This document shows positions 23,792-37,100 of a stretch of DNA of 64,000 nt, in pieces. Source of the stretch: Siphonodentalium dalli (taxonomy: Eukaryota > Mollusca > Scaphopoda > Gadilida > Siphonodentaliidae); the NCBI GenBank assembly GCA_032622095.1, contig CP136066.1, forward strand, positions 7,401,784 to 7,465,783. The letters run 5' to 3'. The translations under genes and the position numbers were made by a program. How positions within the stretch are numbered: position 1 is the first letter of the stretch; the number at the start of each line of letters is the position of its first letter. The notes under the pieces were generated by a model. The model made no database searches. It was not told the DNA's origin and saw nothing but the letters and a program-made list of their open reading frames with translations.

Positions 23792-24896
23792 TATTTATGC
23801 CATAATTATTATTTTTGTTACTTTGTTCGGGAATTCAACTACCCCGCTGTTTACTTTGAATGTGTATCCTCACCCAGAGACACAAACACGACACTATAAG
23901 GAATGTGCGTCACGCGTAGTGATGCATACGTTAACGTCATGACGTCATCATGTTTCTGAGCGATCAGTCACTTGGAATTACTATTCATATGTTTCCTAGT
24001 TCATATAGCACTAGCAAGATACATTTTATTGAAATTCAAGCAATTTTCCTCATATCTAATTGTTATCATGAAAACTTCCAATTTTAAATGAATGTGACAT
24101 AGGAACTATTTTGCTAACCACGACGTAGTTCTACTGTGAGTGTACATGTTTAACACGAAATTACGTTTGAACATTTACACCCACGGTATAAATTTATACC
24201 CACAGTAGGAAGCTGTATACCCACAGTAGGGTGTAAAGATGAAGTTTACAAAATTGGTGTTATACACACAATAGAATAGGCAATAATGGTATAAATACGA
24301 TATTTACATTAGTGGCGTGGGCGTTGGGTGTAGCAATATCGTCACAACACGCGGCGTCATGGTAACGCCACTATACATTTCCTAATATATTTAACGGTAT
24401 TTATAACTGAGCTGTAAATATAATTATATCAGTTTCCTGGCATAATTGCACAGTTTAGTCATTTCATGGCGGTCGCTGCGCAGGGGATGCATTAAATATA
24501 CTGTGCTAGTACATTATAGCAACCACCCCAGTGGGTGTTTATACCTAAATGCAGGTGAATTATGACGTCATATAATTTTTCTATATTTCTTTACCAAGAG
24601 CGAAAATAGCGTGTATGCTTTTTTGTAAATTTCACACGTGACTTCCGGGAGGTTACTGCGCAGAATTCAGCAGAAACTACAGGGTGCTCAGATATAACGG
24701 AGGAATATTCAGACAACAACTGATCAAATTAATTCCCAGATTCTAGAATGTACCTGACTTTCAAGTTTACCCTACTCAGTTCTTTCCGAGTATTAATTAC
24801 AGCCTTTTCATCTGATAAAAATCATTGGTATATCATTAGCATAATAATTAATTATCCCTCGTGTAGCGACTGCCCTGTCAGTGTCATCCGGCTTAC
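23792..24896. other. Candidate intron, no other feature
   Basis: AT-rich. A short motif TATACCCACAGTAGG is repeated at 24195-24232. No reading frame of interest. Confidence 0.4.
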
Positions 24897-25046
24897 GGCA
24901 TTTACTTGATCGGAAATTACTTCCGTATATCCCATAGACCGATAAGGCCTTCACCTTCGCATCATGGCAAACAATTTTCACAAGTGTACGTAGATTAATT
25001 AATCGCTTGATTTCGTGACAATCGACAGTTACTGGGTTAGGCTTCA
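24897..25046 (-). CDS. Candidate internal exon, possible end of a galactose-binding (F5/8-like) domain
   Basis: On the minus strand an acceptor (GTTTACAG, AG at 25047-25048) opens a phase-1 frame. It can end at either of two donors: GTAAGC after 24897 or GTAAAT after 24906, both phase 1. The ~50-residue product includes PNPVTVDC and LVKIVCHDAKVKALSVYGIY. Alternating hydrophobic strands ending in V-Y-G resemble the last two strands of F5/8-type C or fucolectin-type galactose-binding domains (…ltLCEVeVYG). That reading is tentative: only a third of such a domain would be here, and no upstream exon for the rest is visible in the repeat-filled DNA above it. Phase agreement with the PAN-like exon supports it being a real exon. 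Confidence 0.4.
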
Positions 25047-25368
25047 CTGTAAACTGTTACAGACAACAATGATCAAGATTCCTGAATCATTCAATCAACC
25101 AAAAAGTTCGAAGTTCAAAGAAAGATAAAAAAAATGAAAGAACGAATTCTGTGTTACGTGTAAATTGTAAATGTAATGGATACTAAAATTGTAGTATGTT
25201 TCCTAGTTACCATCTTCAGACTTCAACTTCAACTTAAGTTCAAGGAATTGATATCTGATGAGGATTCTGGTGGTGTTGTGAACACAACAGCACAATGCGT
25301 GCTCATGGAGGCATTTTTCTCCAAATCCAAGATTTTTTAAAAGCCATATAAATAAAGGTAGGTCTGTT

Positions 25369-25502
25369 CACAGTTACTGGACATAAAGTCCCAAAAATAA
25401 GGTTTTAATCGAGTTTAGAAATCGGTATTTCGTTATATAAGGATACCGATTTCTAAACTCGATTACAACCTTATTTTTGGGACTTTATGTCCAGTAACTG
25501 TG
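25369..25502. mobile_element. Fold-back MITE, 134 bp, with 7-bp target duplication
   Basis: Arms 25369-25428 and 25443-25502 match at 59 of 60 positions around a 14-base loop. The ends are CACAGTTACTGG and its complement. GTCTGTT directly flanks both ends (25362-25368 and 25503-25509), a 7-bp target duplication (8 bp if a shared G is counted). Size and symmetry mark it as a MITE; near-identity of the arms suggests it is young. Confidence 0.85.
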
Positions 25503-25559
25503 GTCTGTTTACTTTAAAAATTAAATTTTGATTATTATTTAATTTAATCATTTTTCATC

Positions 25560-26660
25560 ATTTGACAATTTGTCGTCGTCATTCGTTGGTCGTCAGTGTC
25601 ACAGTCAGTGTGTTTGTCGTCATTCGTGTTTGGTTGTCGTCTGTCGTTTTTCGTCCTTAGTAGTTTGTCCTCATGTTTATTGTTTTCATCCTTTGTTCAT
25701 TTGTCATCAGTCTTGGTTTTTGTGGCAAGTACACCGCAGCCCAAATGTAGTTAGCCAGTGGAGCCGCGGTGTACAATGTAGTGCATTTCGGCTACGGTGG
25801 CAATGCTAACTGCACCGGCAATGCTAACTGCACCATGGTCAAGTGGAAACTTGTTTTGTCCAGCAGGGTACATTATATCCCGTAGATTTGGACTAGGATT
25901 TATACCTAAGCACAAACCAGGCGAACAAAAAATACATGTACTGCAGGTTACACATAATTTTGAAACCTGCAGGCCTGGGTCGATGTCTTTGTCATCAAGA
26001 CATTTTTCGTCGTCGATCATTCGACATCTTGTATGTCTTTGGCTGTTTGTTTTTCGTCATCAGTAATTTTTCGTCATCGATTGTTCGACATCGTGTTAGT
26101 CGTTGGCCATTCGTTTTTTGTCATCAGTCATTTTTTGTCATTAGTTGGTATTTTTCTTCGTTGTTGTTTGTTGTCATTTGCTCTCGTCATCCTCGTCATT
26201 TATCTGTCATTTGCCACCATTCGTCAGCCGGTGTGTTTTTTCGTTAGTTGTTTTTCATCGTCGGTCATTTGTTCATCGGTTGTTTTTCGGAACTTCTGTC
26301 TGTGTGTGGGTCCACTTAACTGCGGTGCAGTTAGCATCGCCACCGCGGCCGAAATGCAACTACCCGGTACATGTACACCGCGGCTCCACTGGCTAACTAC
26401 AGTTGGGTAGCGATATGATTGCCATTCGGCATGGTGTATTTGCCACGGTGTACTTTCATCAAACTGAAAAAAGACAATGCAAACCAGAAATCTAACCACG
26501 GTGTACATGTCATTCGACCATGAGGGTAGTTGCCTTTCGGCCACAGTGAAATTGCCGTTTGGCTGCAGTGTACTTGCCGTTCGGCCGCGGTGCTCAACTG
26601 CAGTTACAAACTCTGACACCGCAGCTGAACAGCAAATACACCGCGGTGCCAATGGACACT
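25560..26660. repeat. Low-complexity TCGTCAT-rich DNA inside an inverted repeat
   Basis: The block at about 25732-25830 (GTACACCGCAGCCCAAATGT ... AGTTAGCCAGTGGAGCCGCG ... GCTAACTGCACC) is roughly complementary to 26318-26405. Between and before them the sequence is built from TTCGTCATCAG-like words. After the right arm, CCGCGGTGT/CACCGCGG words continue to about 26650. Several frames of 80-140 codons arise on both strands but are biased low-complexity sequence with no domain. A degenerate repeat element is the simplest explanation. Confidence 0.55.
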
Positions 26661-26689
26661 TGTTTTATACAGCGGGTTACATGTATTGT

Positions 26690-27265
26690 ATGTCTACTTT
26701 GATCCCGGAAATGGGCGGGTCCAATTTCATGACCATGACCATGACCTCGCTCATATACATGTAGGTATATGCTCATATACTATACATGTAGGTATGTGTC
26801 TGGACCTCAACCAATCGATTGGTACATGTACATTGTATGTACGGTAGGCTTCTTTCATCCTGGAAGCAATATGGACAGGTCTAATTTCACATGCGACTGT
26901 CCCTCACATTGACCTACCGGTAGCGCACATACACTCATATGTTTCTGGACCTCGACTCATCGTTTGTCCAGATGCTGTATATTTTGTCCAAACGGAGGCG
27001 ATCATAGATAAATCTCTAAATAGCGCGGATGAATTCGGGTACATCATTTGGTATATTATGTTATATTTTAGAACTTCTGTCTCTGTGTGTTATAGACTTG
27101 AAAACTGCACGACTGATCGGACTCAAATTTGGTATTAATGTACCAAAGGCCTACTTTGATCCCGGGAACTATATGGGTGGGTCCGATTTAATATGCGACT
27201 GTGTCCTTGACTGCGACCTCGATATATACATGTACTCATACATTGTACATGTATACCGGTTGGCA
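26690..27265. repeat. Degenerate direct repeats, about 3 copies
   Basis: TACTTTGATCCCGGAAATGG at 26696 recurs as a looser match near 26848 and again near 27153 (TACTTTGATCCCGGGAACTA). Each is followed by a block of the type GGTCCAATTTCATG..CGAC..CCTCG and ACATGTA-rich sequence. Confidence 0.5.
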
Positions 27266-27490
27266 ACGTTGTTCACTAAAGAGCCCGGATGAAGTCAGGC
27301 ACATCAGCTACTGTACATGTGTACATGTACATATGTACATGTAATATTAAAGTAATAATTTAGAAATAACAGTTACCAAATTATGAAAATTTCCTCAATA
27401 ATATCCTAATAGTATAGAATAATGATCATATTAAGAATGCGTTATTTTCCGCAGAACACTTTGTGTGAGCGGAGTGTTTGTATATATACA

Positions 27491-27724
27491 GCATGTAAAT
27501 AGTGAGTGATAAGCAAAACACCGTGGCGATTGATTAGGTTGAGAGTGATTCATGGTGATCCATTCAACACCAAAATCTGAGATTTAGCTTATTAAATGGC
27601 TATACCGGTAATGCGGTATGTTGTAAATAATGGTGGCATTTCTAACAAAAGTTCATATACATTTATATCCAGTGGGGGTCTACTCGGTGTTGAGTGTTTT
27701 GCTTATCGCATACTCTTTACATAC
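27491..27724. mobile_element. Short TIR element (234 bp)
   Basis: Terminal inverted repeats of about 31 bases (27491-27521 and 27694-27724), identical over GATAAGCAAAACAC and near-identical outside. The interior is non-coding. Confidence 0.6.
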
Positions 27725-28149
27725 ATGTACATGTACTGTTTGTTTACATAAGAGGACGTTTGCCTACATACAATGTATTAAACACAAAGTACTAACATAA
27801 CAACATGCTGAAATTAACGTGATGCATGTATTTATGATGGCACAAGAACAAGGTTTGTTTATAATATTAATTCTGTTTATGGCGGTTTTAATGGGTGTGA
27901 CTATTTTAACAGCAATACCCACCGCCAACACTTACCCAATCTTTAAAAGATCCTCATGGACATATATCATAATTTTCTTCAATGTCTGGTGTGACAACCT
28001 GCTAATACCTGTAGACCGTGATTTATAACCTAACGGCATGTATCGTAACTCCACCGCAGTGACCGTTTCCATACTGCTGTCATTGCCAATTCATTAAAAG
28101 CGACACATCACATATTCATTATTAGCTCAACGTCGTTCGTGTATGTGTC
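27725..28149. other. Non-coding DNA before the large satellite
   Basis: A hydrophobic 69-codon frame at 27819-28028 has no supporting context and is not called. Confidence 0.4.
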
Positions 28150-31100
28150 CGTCAACAATTTCCTTTGGCGCGGCTATAGGTCGTACCTTTGGTCTGATCT
28201 TTATAAAATTTGTCATGAATGTTGACATTGACATGTAGATGGGAACAAGTCATTTTGGGGTCATTGGCCAAAAAACATGGCCGCTGACAGCCATCTTGGA
28301 TTTCAAAATTAAATCGATTGGCGCGGTCTACATGTCGTACTGTTTGTCTGATCATCATGAAATTTGTCATGGATGTTAACGAGTCATTTTGGGGTCGTTC
28401 CACCAAAAAACATGGCCGCCAGCAGCCATCTTATTTTACTCTTTGCATGACTAAATCCTTTGGCGCGGGATATAGGTCGTAGCTTTGGTAGGATCTTCAT
28501 GAAATTTGTCATGGATGTTAACAATGACATGTAGATTGGAAAGAATCCTTTTGGGGTCATTCAGCCAAAAATCATGGCCGCCAGCAGCCATCTTGGATTT
28601 CACTCTTTGCATGACTAAATCCTTTGGCACAGGCTACAGGTCGTACCTTTGGTAAGATCATTATGAAATTTGTGATGAATGTTGACATTGGCATGCAGAT
28701 GGGAAGGAGTCATTTTGGGGTCATTCGGCTAAAAAACATGGCTGCTGGCGGCCATCTTGGATTTCAAAATTCAATCCATTGGCGCGGACTACAGGTCGTA
28801 CTGCTTGTCTGATCATCATGAAATTTGTCATGGATGTTAATATTGACACGTACATGTAGATGGGAACGAGTCATTCTGGGGTCGTTCGGCTAAAAAAACA
28901 TGACCGTCAGCAGCCATCTTGGATTTTACTCTTTGCATGACTAAATCCTTTGGCGCTGCTACAGGTCGTAGCTAGCTTTGGTCAGATATTCATGAAATTT
29001 GTCATGAATGTTGACATTGACATGTAGATGGAATGAGTCATTTTGGGGTCATTCGGCCAAAAAACATGGCTGCCAGCAGCCATCTTGGATTTTACTCTTT
29101 GCATGACTAAATAATTTGGCGCGGGCTACAGGTGAGGCCTTTGGTGCGATCTTTATGAAATTTGTCATGAATGTTGAAATTGAAATGTAGATGGGAACGA
29201 GTCATTTTGGGGTCATTCAGCAAAAAAACATGGCTGCCAGCGGCCATGTTGGATTTCAAAATTAAATCCATTGGCGCGGGGTCGTATTGCTTGTCTGATC
29301 ATCATGAAATTTTGCATGGATGTTAATATTGATATGTAGATGGAAACGAGTCATTCTGGGGTTGTTCGGCCAAAAACATGGCCGCCAGCAGCCATCTTGG
29401 ATTTTACTCTTTGCATGACTAAATCCTTTGGCGCGGGCTACAGGTCGTAGCTTTGGTAGGATCTTCATGAAATTTGTCATGGATGTTAACAATGACATGT
29501 AGATTGGAAAGAATCCTTTTGGGGTCATTCAGCCAAAAATCATGGCCGCCAGCAGCCATCTTGGATTTCACTCTTTGCATGACTAAATCCTTTGGCACAG
29601 GCTACATGTCGTACCTTTGGTCAGATCATTATGAAATTTGTCATGAATGTTGACATTGGCATGCAGATGGGAACGAGTCATTTTGGGGTCATTCGGCTAA
29701 AAAACATGGCCGCTGGCGGCTATCTTGGATTTCAAAATTCAATCCATTGGCGCGGACTACAGGTCGTACTGCTTGTCTGATCATCATGAAATTTGTCATG
29801 GATGTTAATATTGACATGTAGATGGAAATGAGTCATTCTGGGGTTGTTCGGCCAAAAACATGGCCGCCAGCAGCCATCTTGGATTTTACACTTTGCATGA
29901 CTAAATCCTTTGGCGCGGGCTACAGGTCGTAGCTTTGGTCATATTTTCATGCAATTTGTTATGGATGTTAATAATGGCATGTAGATGGAATGATTAGTTT
30001 TGGGGTCATTCGGCAAAAAACCATGGCTGCCAGCGGCCATCTTGGATTTCAAAATTCAATCCTTTGGCGCTGGCTACAGGCCGTACTGCTTGTCTGATCA
30101 TCATGAAATATTGCATGGATGTTGATATTGACATGTACATGTAGATGGGAACTAGTCATTCTGGGGTCGTTCAGCCAAAAAATATGGCCGCCAGCAGCCA
30201 ATTTGGACTTAACTCTTTGCATGACTAAATCCTTTGGCGCGGGCTACAGGTCGTACCTTTGGTCTGATCTTCATGAAATTTGTCATGGAAGTTAACAATG
30301 ACATGTAGATGGGAACGAGTCGTTTTGGGGTCATTCGGCCAAAAACATGGCCACCAGCCGCCATCTTGGATTTTACTCTTTGCATGACTAAATCCTTTTG
30401 CGCGGGTGTAGTGGCTTTGGTCAGATCTTTATGAAATTTGTCATGAAAATTGACATTGACATGTAGATGGGAACGAGTCATTTTGGGTCATTCGGCCAAA
30501 AAACATTGCCGCCAGCAGCCATCTTGGATTTTACTCTTTGCATGACTAAATCCTTTGGCGCGGGCTACAGGTCGTAGCTTTAGTCAGATCTTCATTCAAT
30601 TTGTTATGGGTGTTAATAATGACATCTAGATGGGAACGATTAGTTTTGGGGTCATTCGGCCAAAAACATGGCCACCAGCAGCCATCTTGGATTTTACTCT
30701 TTGCATGACTAAATCCTTTGGCGCGGCTACAGGTCGTACCTTTGGTCTGATCTTTATGACATTTGTCATGAATGTTGACATTGACATGTAGATGGGAACG
30801 AGTCATTTTGGGGTCATTCGACAATAAAACATGGCCGCCAGCAGCCATCTTGGATTTTACTCTTTGCATGACTAAATCCTTTGGCGCGGGCTATAGGTCG
30901 TGGCTTTGGTCAGATCTTCATGAAATTTGTTATGGATGTTAATAATGACATGTAGATGGGAACGAGTAGTCTTGGGTCATTCGGCACAAAAACATGGCTG
31001 CCAGCGGCCATCTTGGATTTCAAAATTAAATCCATTGGCGCAGGGTACAGGTCGTACTGCTTGTCTGATCATCATGAAATTTTGCATGGATGTTAATATT

Positions 31101-34100
31101 GACATGTACATGTAGATGGGAACGGGTCATTCTGGGGTCATTCTGCCAAAAAGCATGGCCGCCAGCAACCATCTTGGATTTTACTCTTTGCATGACTAAA
31201 TCCTTTTGCGCGGGCTACAGGTAGTGGCTTTGGTCTGATCTTCATGAAATTTGTCATGGATGTTAACAATGACATGTAGATGGGAACGAGTCGTTTTAGG
31301 ATCATTCGGCCAAAAAACATTGCCGCCAGCAGCCAATTTGGATTTTACTCTTTGCATGACTAAATCCTTTTGCGCGGGCTACAGGTTGTACCTTTGGTCT
31401 GATCTTTATAAAATTTGTCATGAATGTTGACATGTAGATGGGAACGAGTCATTTTGGGGTCATTCGGCAAAAAACATGGCTGGCAGCTGCCATCTATGAT
31501 TTCAAAATTCAATCCATTGGCGCGGGGTCGTACTGCTTGTCTGATCATCATGAAATTTTGCAAGGATGTTAATATTGATATGTAGATGGAAACGAGTCAT
31601 TCTGGGGTTGTTCGGCCAAAAACATGGCCGCCAGCAGCCATCTTGGATTTTACTCTTTGCATGACTAAATCCTTTGGCGCGGGCTACAGGTCGTAGCTTT
31701 GGTAGGATCTTCATGAAATTTGTCATGGATGTTAACAATGACATGTAGATTGGAAAGAATCCTTTTGGGGTCATTCAGCCAAAAATCATGGCCGCCAGCA
31801 GCCATCTTGGATTTCACTCTTTGCATGACTAAATCCTTTGGCACAGGCTACATGTCGTACCTTTGGTCAGATCATTATGAAATTTGTCATGAATGTTGAC
31901 ATTGGCATGCAGATGGGAACGAGTCATTTTGGGGTCATTCGGCTAAAAAACATGGCCGCTGGCGGCTATCTTGGATTTCAAAATTCAATCCATTGGCGCG
32001 GACTACAGGTCGTACTGCTTGTCTGATCATCATGAAATTTGTCATGGATGTTAATATTGACATGTAGATGGAAATGAGTCATTCTGGGGTTGTTCGGCCA
32101 AAAACATGGCCGCCAGCAGCCATCTTGGATTTTACTCTTTGCATGACTAAATCCTTTGGCGCGGGCTACAGGTCGTAGCTTTGGTCATATTTTCATGCAA
32201 TTTGTTATGGATGTTAATAATGGCATGTAGATGGAATGATTAGTTTTGGGGTCATTCGGCAAAAAACCATGGCTGCCAGCGGCCATCTTGGATTTCAAAA
32301 TTCAATCCTTTGGCGCTGGCTACAGGCCGTACTGCTTGTCTGATCATCATGAAATATTGCATGGATGTTGATATTGACATGTACATGTAGATGGGAACTA
32401 GTCATTCTGGGGTCGTTCAGCCAAAAAATATGGCCGCCAGCAGCCAATTTGGACTTAACTCTTTGCATGACTAAATCCTTTGGCGCGGGCTACAGGTCGT
32501 ACCTTTGGTCTGATCTTCATGAAATTTGTCATGGAAGTTAACAATGACATGTAGATGGGAACGAGTCGTTTTGGGGTCATTCGGCCAAAAACATGGCCAC
32601 CAGCCGCCATCTTGGATTTTACTCTTTGCATGACTAAATCCTTTTGCGCGGGTGTAGTGGCTTTGGTCAGATCTTTATGAAATTTGTCATGAAAATTGAC
32701 ATTGACATGTAGATGGGAACGAGTCATTTTGGGTCATTCGGCCAAAAAACATTGCCGCCAGCAGCCATCTTGGATTTTACTCTTTGCATGACTAAATCCT
32801 TTGGCGCGGGCTACAGGTCGTAGCTTTAGTCAGATCTTCATTCAATTTGTTATGGGTGTTAATAATGACATCTAGATGGGAACGATTAGTTTTGGGGTCA
32901 TTCGGCCAAAAACATGGCCACCAGCAGCCATCTTGGATTTTACTCTTTGCATGACTAGATCCTTTGGCGCGGCTACAGGTCGTACCTTTGGTCTGATCTT
33001 TATGACATTTGTCATGAATGTTGACATTGACATGTAGATGGGAACGAGTCATTTTGGGGTCATTCGACAATAAAACATGGCCGCCAGCAGCCATCTTGGA
33101 TTTTACTCTTTGCATGACTAAATCCTTTGGCGCGGGCTATAGGTCGTGGCTTTGGTCAGATCTTCATGAAATTTGTTATGGATGTTAATAATGACATGTA
33201 GATGGGAACGAGTAGTCTTGGGTCATTCGGCACAAAAACATGGCTGCCAGCGGCCATCTTGGATTTCAAAATTAAATCCATTGGCGCAGGGTACAGGTCG
33301 TACTGCTTGTCTGATCATCATGAAATTTTGCATGGATGTTAATATTGACATGTACATGTAGATGGGAACGGGTCATTCTGGGGTCATTCTGCCAAAAAGC
33401 ATGGCCGCCAGCAACCATCTTGGATTTTACTCTTTGCATGACTAAATCCTTTGGCGCGGGCTACAGGTAGTGGCTTTGGTCTGATCTTCATGAAATTTGT
33501 CATGGATGTTAACAATGACATGTAGATGGGAACGAGTCGTTTTAGGGTCATTCGGCCAAAAAACATTGCCGCCAGCAGCCAATTTGGATTTTACTCTTTG
33601 CATGACTAAATCCTTTTGCGCGGGCTACAGGTTGTACCTTTGGTCTGATCTTTATAAAATTTGTCATGAATGTTGACATGTAGATGGGAACGAGTCATTT
33701 TGGGGTCATTCGGCAAAAAACATGGCTGGCAGCTGCCATCTATGATTTCAAAATTCAATCCATTGGCGCGGGGTCGTACTGCTTGTCTGATCATCATGAA
33801 ATTTTGCATGGATGTTAATATTGACATGTAGATGGAAACGAGTCATTCTGGGGTTGTTCGGCCAAAAACATGGCCGCCAGCAGCCATCTTGGATTTTACT
33901 CTTTGCATGACTAAATCCTTTGGCGCGGGCGGCTACAGGTCGTAGCTTTGGTAGGATCTTCATGAAATTTGTCATGGATGTTAACAATGACATGTAGATT
34001 GGAAAGAATCCTTTTGGGGTCATTCAGCCAAAAATCATGGCCGCCAGCAGCCATCTTGTATTTCACTCTTTGCATGACTAAATCCTTTGGCACAGGTTAC

Positions 34101-37100
34101 ATGTCGTACCTTTGGTCAGATCATTATGAAATTTGTCATGAATGTTGACATTGGCATGCAGATGGGAACGAGTCATTTTGGGGTCATTCGGCTAAAAAAC
34201 ATGGCCGCTGGCGGCCATCTTGTATTTCAAAATTCAATCCATTGGCGCGGACTACAGGTCGTACTGCTTGTCTGATCATCATGAAATTTGTCATGGATGT
34301 TAATATTGACATGTAGATGGAAATGAGTCATTCTGGGGTTGTTCGGCCAAAAACATGGCCGCCAGCAGCCATCTTGGATTTTACTCTTTGCATGACTAAA
34401 TCCTTTGGCGCGGGCTACAGGTCGTAGCTTTGGTCATATTTTCATGCAATTTGTTATGGATGTTAATAATGGCATGTAGATGAAATGATTAGTTTTGGGG
34501 TCATTCGGCAAAAAACCATGGCTGCCAGCGGCCATCTTGGATTTCAAAATTCAATCCTTTGGCGCTGGCTACAGGTCGTACTGCTTGTCTGATCATCATG
34601 AAATATTGCCTGGATGTTGATATTGACATGTACATGTAGATGGGAACTAGTCATTCTGGGGTCGTTCAGCCAAAAAATATGGCCGCCAGCAGCCAATTTG
34701 GACTTTACTCTTTGCATGACTAAATCCTTTGGCGCGGGCTACAGGTCGTACCTTTGGTCTGATCTTCATGAAATTTGTCATGGATGTTAACAATGACATG
34801 TAGATGGGAACGAGTCGTTTTGGGGTCATTCGGCCAAAAACAAGGCCACCGGCCGCCATCTTGGATTTTACTCTTTGCATGACTAAATCCTTTTGCGCGG
34901 GTGTAGTGGCTTTGGTCAGTTCTTTATGAAATTTGTCATGAATATTGAAATTGACATGTAGATGGGAACGAGTCATTTTGGGTCATTCGGCCAAAAAACA
35001 TTGCCGCCAGCAGCCATCTTGGGTTTTACTCTTTGCATGACTAAATCCTTTGGCGCGGGCTACAGGTCGTAGCTTTAGTCAGATCTTCATTCAATTTGTT
35101 ATGGGTGTTAATAATGACATCTAGATGGGAACGATTAGTTTTGGGGTCATTCGGCCAAAAACATGGCCACCAGCAGCCATCTTGGATTTTACTCTTTGCA
35201 TGACTAAATCCTTTGGCGCGGCTACAGGTCGTACCTTTGGTCTGATCTTTATGACATTTGTCATGAATGTTGACATTGACATGTAGATGGGAACGAGTCA
35301 TTTTGGGGTCATTCGACAATAAAACATGGCCGCCAGCAGCCATCTTGGATTTTACTCTTTGCATGACTAAATCCTTTGGCGCGGGCTATAGGTCGTGGCT
35401 TTGGTCAGATCTTCATGAAATTTGTTATGGATGTTAATAATGACATGTAGATGGGAACGAGTAGTCTTGGGTCATTCGGCACAAAAACATGGCTGCCAGC
35501 GGCCATCTTGGATTTCAAAATTAAATCCATTGGCGCAGGGTACAGGTCGTACTGCTTGTCTGATCATCATGAAATTTTGCATGGATGTTAATATTGACAT
35601 GTACATGTAGATGGGAACTGGTCATTCTGGGGTCATTCTGCCAAAAAGCATGGCCGCCAGTAGTCCAAGTCTTCTTGTACTAAAACCAGCTAAGATATTG
35701 GGATGGCGATGCTGGCGTTTAGTCCAAGCCCGCTTGCATACCAATCCTACCACACGACTTACGCCCACGATCTGTGGCGGGAATCTGTGGTGTATTTTAC
35801 TCGATTTACCTAGCAAATCAATACATGATGCTATATACATCGGAAAGGCTTACATCTTATGGTCACAATGGTGTATAATAATCTAACTTTAATGTTAAAT
35901 TACACATAGAATATTCCGGTTGATTGCCATAAACATCGATTTGTTTCTCTGTTTGTTTACGTTTTAACCGAAAGCCGAAGTGGTCCGAATAAGTTCGGCA
36001 TAATCCGCTGTTTGTTCTGGGAATTCTACTTTCCGTTTCTATATATAGCGCGGGTTTTCCGAACAAAAATGGTGAAAACCGATCGCCCGAAAGTCCAGTT
36101 TTCTATGTGCTTTCAGAACAATTCCCGCACTAAAAACTTAATGACATAATGGAGGATCAGAACGGTAGTTTTGTTGACAATTTTCGCAAGCAACATGTCA
36201 AAATTGGAGCAAATTAGAACTCTTGTGTCTGACTTTCCATCCGTGTGATTTTCATCCATGTGCATTTTGACTTTGGTGTTGATAAAATAATCGGAGAACC
36301 GAATCACACAGTTTCGAAATATAGTTCTTCCGTTTTAGTGGGACTTTTCAAACTTAAGGTTAAAAATTTATACAAATTTTGTTTGATTTTTTGTGTGCTT
36401 AACAAGAGCAGTATATTGCTCTGTTCGCTTAGTATATATCTTAATTTCGCCGAAGTCCACCAAATGTGGGAAATGTAGCACCATATTATTTATTCTAATA
36501 CTCGTTGTGTTTACACTGTTTTAAACTTTGAGAGGGTTGTAATTCCCCGTAATTTATTTAATGTATTACATTTATATCTTCAATGTTTAATTAATCTATT
36601 TATTATTTTATTTATTGACACACATAATTACGATTACAATGGAGAATTCTTCGTAATTTGCGTTGTTGTCCAAAATCTACGGAATATTTTCAACGGAAAA
36701 TGCCGAACACAGTTCGCGAGGTCAACCGAGTTCGCATACTTTTTAAAAATTGTAAACATTGAGGTAAATGTCTCTTTTCGCATTAAATTACCGTTTTAAA
36801 TTCACAACTGATGTGGGTTTCAGATAAAATAGCATGTCTTCTGCGGAAAATATCCGTTTATTGTCGCAATTGTGATATTTTATTTCATATAATTGTGGTT
36901 TTATTTGAGCGGGTCACTAACGCTTAAGCCGTGTCATAAGCGAGCATATAGGGCGGTCTTGGACTAAACGCCAGCATCGCCATCCCAATATCTTAGCTGG
37001 TTTTAGTACAAGAAGACTTGGACTAGGCCGCCAGCAACCATCTTGGATTTTACTCTTTGCATGACTAAATCCTTTGGCGCGGGCTACAGGTAGTGGCTTT

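Noticed and set aside
25570-26652. Several overlapping 80-140-codon frames
   Set aside because: They come from TCGTCAT-type low-complexity and CCGCGG-rich repeats open on both strands.
27819-28028. Hydrophobic 69-codon frame resembling a membrane peptide
   Set aside because: Single isolated frame beside repeats, with no start context or homologous pattern.
36245-36478. 77-codon frame inside the TIR transposon, considered as a transposase remnant
   Set aside because: No catalytic DDE-like pattern or DNA-binding motif; composition matches random AT-rich sequence.
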